A stretch of DNA of 32,937 nucleotides, taken from NCBI RefSeq assembly GCF_003501885.1, contig NZ_QWFA01000127.1, positions 1 to 32,937 on the forward strand, given 5' to 3'. Below are positions 23,659 to 30,159 of this stretch, in pieces (within the stretch, counting starts at the first letter, position 1; every line of letters begins with the position of its first letter). The notes under the pieces are model-generated. The model was not told the DNA's origin, made no database searches, and saw nothing but the letters and a program-made list of their open reading frames with translations. Made by a program: the position numbers and the translations under genes. Source of the stretch: Streptomyces globisporus (GTDB taxonomy: Bacteria; Actinomycetota; Actinomycetes; Streptomycetales; Streptomycetaceae).

Positions 23659-24171
23659 TCATGGGATCAGCTGGTGCCGCACGAAATCTGGATGGGGATC
23701 CCGCACTTCAATGCTGTTCTCGTCGAGGCCGTTGGCGATACAGAAGCGACCCGTGTCGAAGGCGAACTCGACAGCGATGGTGCCATCGGCCAGGTCCTGG
23801 CCCGACGGGCGCCACTCAAGGAGAGAAACTTCGCGGAGCTTCCGGCCGACGAACGGTTCGAGCCGTTCGTCGGTGCTGGACCACGTCGGCGTGAACTCGG
23901 ACTCCTGCCAGCCAGTGATCACGGCTGTCGTGTCGACGGTGTCCCAGCTGATCGACAGCTCATCGAATTTCCAGTGACAGATCTCGACCCGCACGCCCTC
24001 GAAGTCCAGGACCACCGGGCAATCGGCGAACCACTCCCCGTCCTCGACGAAGCGCACGAGTGCGTACCCGGTCAGGCGCCGCCCGCCAAGCGCCGCCAAG
24101 CGTGGTCCGTGGTTCTCGCGGACGGCTTCGAGCCCGACGAGGAAGGTCGGCACGAAGCCGGAGACGCCCAT
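23659..24171 (-). CDS. Hypothetical protein
   Basis: The 170-residue protein is soluble and mixed alpha/beta, with several Trp-containing strands (EICHWKFDELSISW, VSLLEWRPSG) and an acidic C-terminal part (NGLDENSIEV). No signal peptide, membrane helix or catalytic motif is visible. It is somewhat like the small immunity-type or SMI1-like proteins of Streptomyces accessory regions, but I cannot place it in a family. Starts are possible at ATG 24171 or GTG 24180. A 6-bp hairpin (24182-24196) lies just upstream. Confidence 0.6.
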   Translation of the reverse strand: MGVSGFVPTFLVGLEAVRENHGPRLAALGGRRLTGYALVRFVEDGEWFADCPVVLDFEGVRVEICHWKFDELSISWDTVDTTAVITGWQESEFTPTWSSTDERLEPFVGRKLREVSLLEWRPSGQDLADGTIAVEFAFDTGRFCIANGLDENSIEVRDPHPDFVRHQLIP

Positions 24172-24343
24172 ACTCACCACACGGGGATTGTCCCCGATCT
24201 TTCAGGGAAGCGGTATCCCGTTGGCGCCTGACCTGCCCAGTCCCGCTTGACACCACGGATTGCGCAGAGTCTTTGACCACCGGCTGCTCTGCCGACGGCG
24301 AATATCACGCCGAGCCGGCGCGGCAGTCATTACCGTCCAGCGC

Positions 24344-25069
24344 ATGACGACGATCACGACCCGTACGGTCGCATACCCGGCCGACAACCTGACGATGATC
24401 GGACACCTCGCGCTCCCGGCCGGTGCCGGGCGTCGGCCCGCCGTTCTGATCGGACCCGAGGGTGTTGGGCTCAGTGACGTCGAGCGCCGCCGGGCCGAGG
24501 CCCTGGCCGAGCTGGGGTACGTTGCGTTCGCCTTCGATCTGCACGGCGGACGCTACTTGGGCGACCCGGACGACATGCTGGCCCGCTGCATGCCGCTGCT
24601 CGCCGACCCCGACCGACTGCGAGGGATCGGCCACGCCGCGCTCGACGTGTTGCGTGCCGAACCACGGGCCGACCCCGACCGGACCGCCGTCGTCGGCTAC
24701 GGCACCGGCGGCGCTGTCGCCCTGGAGCTCGGTCGTGACGGCGTCGACCTGCGCGCGATCGGGACGGTCAACGCACTGACCACGGGCCGCCCGGGCGAGG
24801 CGGGACGCATTCGCTGCCCGGTATGGGCCGGGGTCGGGTCGGAAGACCCGATCATGCCGCCCGCCCAACGGGACGCTTTCACCGCAGAGATGGAGGCCGC
24901 GGGCGTCGACTGGCGGCTCGTGGTGTACGGCGGAGCCCTGCACGCCTTTCACCATCCACCGGTCGACCACACCGTGCGTCCCGGCGTCGGCTACCACGCA
25001 CGGCACGCACAGCGCGCCTGGCGTGACGTCGTCGCTCTGCTCGCCGAGTGCCTGCCCGTCACGGATTGA
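24344..25069 (+). CDS. Dienelactone-hydrolase-like protein with Gly at the nucleophile position
   Basis: The 241-residue protein follows the dienelactone hydrolase fold: an N-terminal strand pair, GPEGVGLSDVERRRAEALAE, then the nucleophile elbow, and the conserved Asp168 (GSEDPIMPP) and His200 (GGALHAFHHP). At the elbow the usual GxCxGG or GxSxG reads GYGTGG (118-123), so Gly120 replaces the nucleophile Cys/Ser. The fold is intact but classical hydrolysis seems impossible unless Thr121 or another residue substitutes. The ATG at 24344 has a TACCGT box 7 nt upstream, suggesting a leaderless mRNA. Confidence 0.75.
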   Translation: MTTITTRTVAYPADNLTMIGHLALPAGAGRRPAVLIGPEGVGLSDVERRRAEALAELGYVAFAFDLHGGRYLGDPDDMLARCMPLLADPDRLRGIGHAALDVLRAEPRADPDRTAVVGYGTGGAVALELGRDGVDLRAIGTVNALTTGRPGEAGRIRCPVWAGVGSEDPIMPPAQRDAFTAEMEAAGVDWRLVVYGGALHAFHHPPVDHTVRPGVGYHARHAQRAWRDVVALLAECLPVTD

Positions 25070-25145
25070 TCCGATCGTCGCGGGCGTTCGGGGTGGGGCC
25101 TTCGACGCTGTCTGATGGTCCGGGCGGGTGACTAACATCCGTGTC

Positions 25146-25946
25146 ATGGCGATGTTCGTGCACCTGACCTCGGCCGCGAACGCGCCGCGCATCCGGCGGT
25201 CCGGGATCCGCGCCGCCGGCCATGGGCAGGGCAGCGTGCGCGGGGTCTACTGCTTCCCGGTCCTGCCGTCGTACACCCTCACCCACCAATGGCTGCGCGA
25301 GCTCGCCCGGTTCGGCAGCCGGGGCGGGCTCGTGGCGGTCCACGTGCGACTCGATGACGCCGAGGACGTGTTGGTCGGGCGCTACACCGACCGGGCGCGC
25401 GGGGCCCAGGCCGCCGTCTCGGCAGCCGAGTCCGTACGCCGTATCGCGGGGCTGGACGACCCGCGGGGATGGGAAGTGTTCGTCCCCCGGGCGATCCGGC
25501 CGCGCGAGGTGCACCGCATCCGCAGCGCACCGCAGGTCGTGGGCTGGCGGTTCCTGCCCGACGCACACGGTGTGCGCCCCTGTACCTGCTTCGGGTGCCG
25601 CGTGCGCGGCGGGTACGGGGCGCGGCGCCTGCGTGAGCGGTTGCCGCATCCGTTGGACGGGCCGCCGCCACCCGTGAAGGTGCTGCTCGCCCGCGTCGAC
25701 GCCGGGGACCCCGGGGACCCGGCCGCGCTGCGGGAGGCGCTGCACTGGTTCGGGATGCGTCGGCGCGGCCCGGTCGACCGGTTGAAGGGCCTCGCGGCCC
25801 ACCCCGACCCCGGGGTGCGGGAGGACTTGGTGTGGGCGGTCGCCCGCTGGTCCACTCCGGGCGTCACCGACCTGCTGGACGGCCTGGCCGACGACCCGCA
25901 CCCGGATGTCCGGGAGGCGGTGCACGCGGTCCGCGATCCGCAATGA
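25146..25946 (+). CDS. ART-like domain fused to HEAT repeats
   Basis: The 266-residue protein starts with FVHLTSAANAPRIRRSGIRA (His6), like the first strand-helix of DarT/Tpt1-type ADP-ribosyltransferase folds. It continues with a strand (GLVAVHVRL) and WEVFVPRAIRPREV, where Glu110 could be the fold's catalytic Glu. A CTCFGC motif (Cys146, Cys148, Cys151) suggests a metal site. Residues 175-266 are HEAT-like repeats (HPDPGVREDLVWAVARW, DPHPDVREAVHAV). The start is ATG 25146, 7 nt after TAACAT, a leaderless pattern; GTG 25128 is an alternative. The next gene, an atypical kinase, follows after 59 nt. Enzyme activity is inferred only. Confidence 0.6.
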   Translation: MAMFVHLTSAANAPRIRRSGIRAAGHGQGSVRGVYCFPVLPSYTLTHQWLRELARFGSRGGLVAVHVRLDDAEDVLVGRYTDRARGAQAAVSAAESVRRIAGLDDPRGWEVFVPRAIRPREVHRIRSAPQVVGWRFLPDAHGVRPCTCFGCRVRGGYGARRLRERLPHPLDGPPPPVKVLLARVDAGDPGDPAALREALHWFGMRRRGPVDRLKGLAAHPDPGVREDLVWAVARWSTPGVTDLLDGLADDPHPDVREAVHAVRDPQ

Positions 25947-26005
25947 CCAAGGTTGGATGCCTCCGCCGGCCGGCGCAGAGCAGGGGCCCGGGGCGGTGAG
26001 CGGTC

Positions 26006-26632
26006 GTGACGGATCGGGCGGCCCATGACCTCACCCCGCCGATCCGGATTCCCGCCGGACTCGTCGTCCTCGTCGGTCCGCCCGCCTCCGGCAGGACGAG
26101 CTTCGTCCGGGCGCTGGTCGAGGGGCGGCAGGTCGACGTGGAGGCCGTGGTGTCCAGCGACGGGATTCGTGCGGAGCTGTTCGGTGCTGTGGCCGAGCCG
26201 GCCGGCTCCGACGCGGCGGACGCGGTCGACGCGCGGATCTTCGAGGAGCGCGACCGCCGGATCGTCGCCCGGCTCGCCGCCGGGCTCAGCGTGATCGCCG
26301 AGTCGACGAACGTCATCCCCCAGGCGCGGGAGCGGCTCATCGGCCTGGCCCGGCGCTTCGACGTCCCGGTGACCGTCCTGCGGTTCGCTCCGGACGTGGC
26401 CGACCTCCTCCAGCAGTACGCCGAGCGGGGCCGTGCGGACCTCACCGCGGCGGACGTCCGCGCCTACGCGACCGTGATGAGCCGTGACGCGGGTGCCGAC
26501 CGGCTCCGGTCCGAGGGGGCGGCCGCCGTCCACGATGTGCCGGGGCGCCGCCAGTCGGTCACGCCCGCCGAAGCCGCCGCACGCTTCGTCCTCAGGTTCC
26601 GAGACGGGCGGAGCGGCTACCACTTGACCTGA
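26006..26632 (+). CDS. AAA_33/polynucleotide-kinase-like protein with Arg in Walker A
   Basis: The 208-residue protein resembles the small P-loop kinases of the AAA_33/Pnkp N-terminal type, which phosphorylate 5'-OH ends or small molecules. The P-loop reads GPPASGRTS (24-32), with Arg30 where Lys normally binds the ATP phosphates. The following helix and SSDGIRAELFG, then ESTNVIPQARERLIGLARRF, fit the family. The C-terminal part has the usual helical lid. The GTG start at 26006 follows a weak GGTGAG. The gene lies directly after the ART-like/HEAT gene, and its end overlaps the convergent gene at 26617 by 16 bp. Activity with Arg30 is uncertain. Confidence 0.65.
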   Translation: MTDRAAHDLTPPIRIPAGLVVLVGPPASGRTSFVRALVEGRQVDVEAVVSSDGIRAELFGAVAEPAGSDAADAVDARIFEERDRRIVARLAAGLSVIAESTNVIPQARERLIGLARRFDVPVTVLRFAPDVADLLQQYAERGRADLTAADVRAYATVMSRDAGADRLRSEGAAAVHDVPGRRQSVTPAEAAARFVLRFRDGRSGYHLT

Positions 26633-27018
26633 TGGAATTCCATCGTGCCGAAGGTCGTGAAGTCCATCATGTAGCTCCACAGCGCGTAACGCCGCTGATC
26701 GGTATCCCGATAGGTCTTTCCGAAACCGTTGTCGAGAACCTCGTTCCAGCCGTCGCCCTGTCCGTAGTGGGCGAACAGCCGGTCGTTGCGCCGCGCCGCG
26801 TCCTCTCCGGACTCTGCCGGGGTCTGGTAGATCACCTCGTGCAGTCGGCCGCGCCAGAGAGTGAGCAGCAGACGGCCGCCGTCGATCACGTAGGTGTCCA
26901 CGACCGCGTCGGGGGCGTTCTCGTGAGGGCCTGACGACTCGAGTTCGCCGGGGACGCGCACGTCGTCGGCGGCGCACAGCAACTCCAGCAACGGCAGTTC
27001 ATCGGTGGGGTGTTCCAT
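26617..27018 (-). CDS. Hypothetical protein
   Basis: The 133-residue soluble protein is acidic at the N-terminus and aromatic-rich at the C-terminus (WNEVLDNGFGKTYRDTDQRR, then LWSYMMDFTTFG). The strand-rich middle with VDTYVIDGGRLLLTLWRGR suggests a small barrel-like domain. No known motif or export signal is seen. The ATG at 27018 has no obvious ribosome site. Its last 16 bp overlap the end of the convergent kinase-like gene. Confidence 0.6.
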   Translation of the reverse strand: MEHPTDELPLLELLCAADDVRVPGELESSGPHENAPDAVVDTYVIDGGRLLLTLWRGRLHEVIYQTPAESGEDAARRNDRLFAHYGQGDGWNEVLDNGFGKTYRDTDQRRYALWSYMMDFTTFGTMEFHQVKW

Positions 27019-27052
27019 GAGGGGCCACCCTAGGCGGTGTACGCACGGCGCC

Positions 27053-27070
27053 GGGGCCGGGGCCGGGGCC
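27053..27070. repeat. Short tandem repeat (GGGGCC)3
   Basis: Three perfect copies of the hexamer GGGGCC lie in the 86-bp gap between two minus-strand genes. G-runs of four on the plus strand might form a quadruplex-like structure. It could equally be simple GC-rich spacer. Confidence 0.6.
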
Positions 27071-27104
27071 CGCCGCGCCTGCGGTCGGCCCCGACGCCGT
27101 GACC

Positions 27105-27869
27105 TCACTTCACCACGACGTTGTCCCCGGACGACTTCGATGGCCCGGTGGTGGTGTTGCCGTAGTACACCCAGCGCCACGTACCCGTCTTGGAAGCCTT
27201 CACGGTCGTCTTGAGGTTGCCCGAGCCGTCCGCGTACACCTTCTTCACCGTCGTGTAGGAGGCGGAGCCGGAAGGCTTGAACTGCAGGCTGACGTGGCGG
27301 CCTCCGTACGCGGCGTACTTCCTGGTCTCCCAGTTGGCCCGCGTGACCTTCCCGGTCACCGTGATGGTCTTGCCCTTGGCCACCGGTTCGGGCGAGGCGT
27401 TGACGGTCAGGCGGGAGTTGCGCTGGACGTACACCGCCATGCCCTTGTCGTCGGTGTCACCGCTGCCGTCCTTGAAGCGCACCTGGGCGCCGACCCGCCA
27501 GGCCCCGGCCTCGCTGTTACGCATGTCCCACACGCTCGGGTCGAAGTACATCGTCTCCGTGATGTCGCAGACGCCGACCCGGTTGGGGCAGTCGTTCGTC
27601 TCGATCGAGTGCCACAGCTGCTCCTCCCCTTTGTTGCGGTGGAGGAATATCAACCCCGGTGCCTTCCACGGCTTCGTGGTCGTCATCCGGAAGGACGCGG
27701 GCACCGCGACCTCCTTCGTCGTCCCGATCACGATCGGCTTGCCGCTGTTCACCTGGATACGGCTGAACGAGGCGCCACCCTCGGCCGCGCCGGCCGGCGC
27801 CGCGGCCACGGCCGTGAACACCGCCGCCGCACCACCGGCCATGACGGCTCTCCAGACCTGCTTCCCCAC
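27105..27869 (-). CDS. Secreted protein with Ig-like beta domains
   Basis: The 254-residue protein has a Sec signal peptide (GKQVWRAVMAGGAAAVFTAV, then APAGAA, cleavage near residue 25). The mature part has two beta-rich regions: about 25-150, with a Cys pair (DCPNRVGVCD) probably forming a disulfide, and about 155-254, an Ig-like domain (KGKTITVTGKVTRAN and a closing GNLKTTVKASKTGTWRWVY). Such proteins are common in the Streptomyces secretome, with no known function. The GTG at 27869 is chosen because it gives a proper basic n-region and GGGGA lies upstream. Confidence 0.7.
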   Translation of the reverse strand: MGKQVWRAVMAGGAAAVFTAVAAAPAGAAEGGASFSRIQVNSGKPIVIGTTKEVAVPASFRMTTTKPWKAPGLIFLHRNKGEEQLWHSIETNDCPNRVGVCDITETMYFDPSVWDMRNSEAGAWRVGAQVRFKDGSGDTDDKGMAVYVQRNSRLTVNASPEPVAKGKTITVTGKVTRANWETRKYAAYGGRHVSLQFKPSGSASYTTVKKVYADGSGNLKTTVKASKTGTWRWVYYGNTTTGPSKSSGDNVVVK

Positions 27870-28117
27870 CTGATCCCCGATTCTCCGTACGGAAAGGTGC
27901 CGGAGGATCGTCCTCCAGCGCTTTACAGACACCCGGCATCCATCCAGGGTTGTGCACCCGTGCATCACGATGGGGCCTCGGACGGGGCCTCGGCTGTGGA
28001 TGCGGTGTCGTGCTCAGTGCTGGCGGCCTTCGGGGAAGCGGAACTCCATCGGCCGGGGACGAGGGCGGACCGTGCGGGCGACCACGGTGACGGCGGGCGG
28101 GTGCCCGGGTCCGCTGG

Positions 28118-28440
28118 GTGGAGCTGTCGGGTGAGGAGCCGGCCCGTTTCTACGTACACGGTCCGGGGGCCACGTCGCCCGCCTGCTTCACCGAGGTCGC
28201 GGTGCCGGTACGGGGGACGGTCCCCACCATGCGCGAGCTGCTGGTGGACCTGAAAGTCCCCCGCACCTATCTGCTGCCCGAGGCCGACGGCCCCTCCCGG
28301 GCGCCGACGCACTCACCCGGGCCGGAGTGTCCGTCGCCCCGGTCCCGGACTGCGGCCACAACATCATGCTGGACAACCCGCAGAACTTCGTACGCGTCAC
28401 GGCGGCGGCGCTCAGGCGTCCTCGGTCGCGGACGGCGTGA
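28118..28440 (+). pseudogene. Decayed alpha/beta-hydrolase gene (internal deletion and frameshift)
   Basis: The first frame, from GTG 28118, gives ARFYVHGPGATSPACFTEVA, the N-terminal strand and oxyanion loop of an alpha/beta hydrolase. It then jumps to VPTMRELLVDLKVPRTYLLP, which belongs near the C-terminus, so the middle with the nucleophile elbow is missing. A +1 shift near 28300 opens a frame with VSVAPVPDCGHNIMLDNPQN, the usual catalytic His region, ending at TGA 28438-28440. Its 3' end overlaps the VOC gene. It cannot make a working enzyme. Confidence 0.65.
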
Positions 28441-28810
28441 CCCACTCGACGAACTGGACGATCACGCCGTTGGGGTCGGTGACCTGGAAGAGGCGTTCGC
28501 CCCAGGGCTCCTCGCGCAGCGGCATGGTGATCTCGACGCCCTCGGAGCGCAGCCGCTTCTCCTCGGCCTCCAGGCCGGTGGTCGTGAAGGCGAGGATCAG
28601 GCCCGAGGCGCGCTGATCGCGCTGGTCGGCCGGCAGCACTTCGGTGCCCCGGGCCAGCAGGACGATGTCCAGGGCGGCGTCGTCGCGCGTCAGGGAGGCG
28701 AACCCCTCGGCAGCCGCCTGCTCGGCGTAACCGAGGTGCGCGGTGAAGAACCGCTGGGACGCGGCGACGTCGTCGACGGTGAGCGAGGCGGTGGAGGCGG
28801 TGATCTGCAA
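28412..28810 (-). CDS. VOC (glyoxalase/bleomycin-resistance/dioxygenase) superfamily protein
   Basis: The protein of 132 residues has the paired beta-alpha-beta-beta-beta units of the VOC fold: LTVDDVAASQRFFTAHLGY in the first half and PWGERLFQVTDPNGVIVQFVEW in the second, with Glu and Gln at usual metal or ligand positions. TTG at 28810 is taken as the start because GAGGAGA lies 6 nt upstream. ATG 28825 would add five residues without a ribosome site. It is probably transcribed from the promoter that diverges from the TetR gene and so may be controlled by it. The substrate is unknown. Confidence 0.8.
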   Translation of the reverse strand: MQITASTASLTVDDVAASQRFFTAHLGYAEQAAAEGFASLTRDDAALDIVLLARGTEVLPADQRDQRASGLILAFTTTGLEAEEKRLRSEGVEITMPLREEPWGERLFQVTDPNGVIVQFVEWVTPSATEDA

Positions 28811-28869
28811 GGTGTCTCTCCTCATGGGCTTACGGAAGGGTCCTACGCGCAGCAGGGGGTGACTGCTGG

Positions 28870-29061
28870 TCAGTAGCCGGAGCGGCGCGGCAGGTTGCGG
28901 GCCTTCACCGGGACCCGTAGGGCGGGCACGGGAAGGGTGCGGGCGGCGCGCCGCTGGTCGGCGAGAGGCGCCGGCGTGCGGTTCTCCCGGCCGGTCAGGG
29001 CCGCGCTGATCGTGCCGGGCGCGAGTCGTGCGGGGAGGGTGACAGGGCGAGCTTCGAGCAT
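28870..29061 (-). CDS. Possible small basic protein
   Basis: This 63-residue frame is rich in Arg, Pro, Ala and Leu, with no domain. It lies between a strong minus-strand promoter and the VOC gene, in the same direction and 59 nt before the VOC start. It has no clear ribosome site before ATG 29061. It could be a small gene cotranscribed with the VOC gene or merely an untranslated leader. Confidence 0.35.
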   Translation of the reverse strand: MLEARPVTLPARLAPGTISAALTGRENRTPAPLADQRRAARTLPVPALRVPVKARNLPRRSGY

Positions 29062-29136
29062 GGAGGTACCCGTCCGTTCGTCGGTTCCGTCGTGGTTCCG
29101 TCCCCGTCGCCGGAGAGGAAACTTACCATGGGCATA

Positions 29137-29166
29137 AACTTAGTTCGAAGGTATCAAGGGTGTCAA
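29137..29166 (-). promoter_or_regulatory. Minus-strand promoter toward the VOC gene
   Basis: On the minus strand there is a perfect TTGACA (29166-29161), an 18-bp spacer and TAAGTT (29142-29137). It would start transcripts near 29130 towards the small frame and the VOC gene. It shares bases with the -35 of the TetR promoter. Confidence 0.65.
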
Positions 29167-29191
29167 CATAAAAATGCTACGGATGTAAGAT
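29163..29191 (+). promoter_or_regulatory. Promoter of the TetR gene (leaderless)
   Basis: A -35 TCAACA (29163-29168), a 17-bp spacer and a -10 TAAGAT (29186-29191) precede the ATG at 29198 by 6 nt, so the transcript would begin at or next to the start codon. Its -35 overlaps that of the divergent promoter, so a single bound repressor could block both. Confidence 0.6.
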
Positions 29192-29197
29192 TGCCCC

Positions 29198-29851
29198 ATG
29201 ACTACTGACGCCAACTCGTCCGCATCCCCTCCTGGCCTGCGAGAATCCAAGAAGCAGCAGACCCGCCGACTCATCTCCGACGTCGCCACCGGCCTGTTCC
29301 TCTCTCAGGGCTTCGAGCAGACGACCATCGCCGACATCGCCGCCGCCGCCCGCGTGGCGAAGAAGACGGTCACCAACTACTTCCCGCGCAAGGAGGATCT
29401 GGCCCTGGACCACCAGGACGCCTTCATCGCCTCCCTCGCCGGTACGCTCGTTGGCCGCCGGCCCGGTACGTCGGCCCTCGCGGCCCTGCGCGGCGCCTTC
29501 GTCGAGGCGGCCGAGGCCGCCAACCCGGTCGCCGGGTTCTCCGGCCCCGCCTTCGCCGGCATGATCGCCGACAGCCCGACCCTCTCCGCCCGCCTGCGCG
29601 ACCTGCACGATCTGCGGGAGGCCGCCCTGGCGGACGCCTTGGCCGACGCCACCGGCACCCCGCGCGGCGACATCACGCCCCGCACCGCGGCCGCCCTGCT
29701 CGGCGCCGTGCACCGCACCCTGTTCCAGCGCATCCAGGAACTCACCCTCGCGGGGGAGGACAACGCCCGGATCTCCGCCGTCGTCACCGCCGAGGCGGAC
29801 GCCGCCTTCGGCCTGTTGGAGCCTTCGCTCGCCGACTACGCACCGGCCTGA
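29198..29851 (+). CDS. TetR family transcriptional regulator
   Basis: The 217-residue regulator has an N-terminal TetR helix-turn-helix (about residues 15-65; TIADIAAAARVAKKTVTNYF is the recognition region, followed by PRKEDL) and a helical ligand-binding domain of AcrR-like type. It diverges from the VOC gene across overlapping promoters in an unusually A/T-rich stretch, so it probably represses that unit and itself. The ligand is unknown. A hairpin about 150 nt downstream may end its transcript. Confidence 0.9.
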   Translation: MTTDANSSASPPGLRESKKQQTRRLISDVATGLFLSQGFEQTTIADIAAAARVAKKTVTNYFPRKEDLALDHQDAFIASLAGTLVGRRPGTSALAALRGAFVEAAEAANPVAGFSGPAFAGMIADSPTLSARLRDLHDLREAALADALADATGTPRGDITPRTAAALLGAVHRTLFQRIQELTLAGEDNARISAVVTAEADAAFGLLEPSLADYAPA

Positions 29852-29999
29852 GCGCGTGGATTCCTCAGCGGGCTCATAGTTCATGCCGAGGCCGGTCACG
29901 GGTTCGGCGGAGGACCGGGGGGACAGCCGCCCAACGGGGCCCCGGCCGGCGGTCAGCAGTAGCCGCCGGAGGGCGCAAGAAGCCCGTGCGCAGCACAAA

Positions 30000-30023
30000 G
30001 GCGAGGAGACACCTCTCCTCGCC
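30000..30023 (+). terminator. Hairpin upstream of rph
   Basis: The arms GGCGAGGAG (30000-30008) and CTCCTCGCC (30015-30023) pair perfectly over 9 bp, with loop ACACCT. It separates the TetR unit from rph and probably terminates transcription into rph, or belongs to its control region. Confidence 0.5.
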
Positions 30024-30045
30024 ATGCTCAACGTATAGCGCACAG

Positions 30046-30066
30046 GGGGTCTTGCCGCAAGGCCCC
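30046..30066 (+). promoter_or_regulatory. Rifamycin-associated element (RAE)
   Basis: The inverted repeat GGGGTCTTGC (30046-30055), C, GCAAGGCCCC (30057-30066) closely matches the RAE, a conserved element reported upstream of rifamycin-inactivation genes in actinobacteria, whose arms read roughly GGGGCTTGC and GCAAGGCCCC. It contains TTGCCG, a possible -35, with CAGAAT (30077-30082) as a poor -10 at 19 bp. It lies 93 nt before the rph start. It predicts induction of rph by rifamycins. Confidence 0.85.
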
Positions 30067-30159
30067 GGGTAGGCCGCAGAATGTCCGCCTATGCCACAGC
30101 CTGCGGAAGACACCGGGAATGACGACGTGCGCGACAAGAGGTTCGACGAAGGGAGTGGT

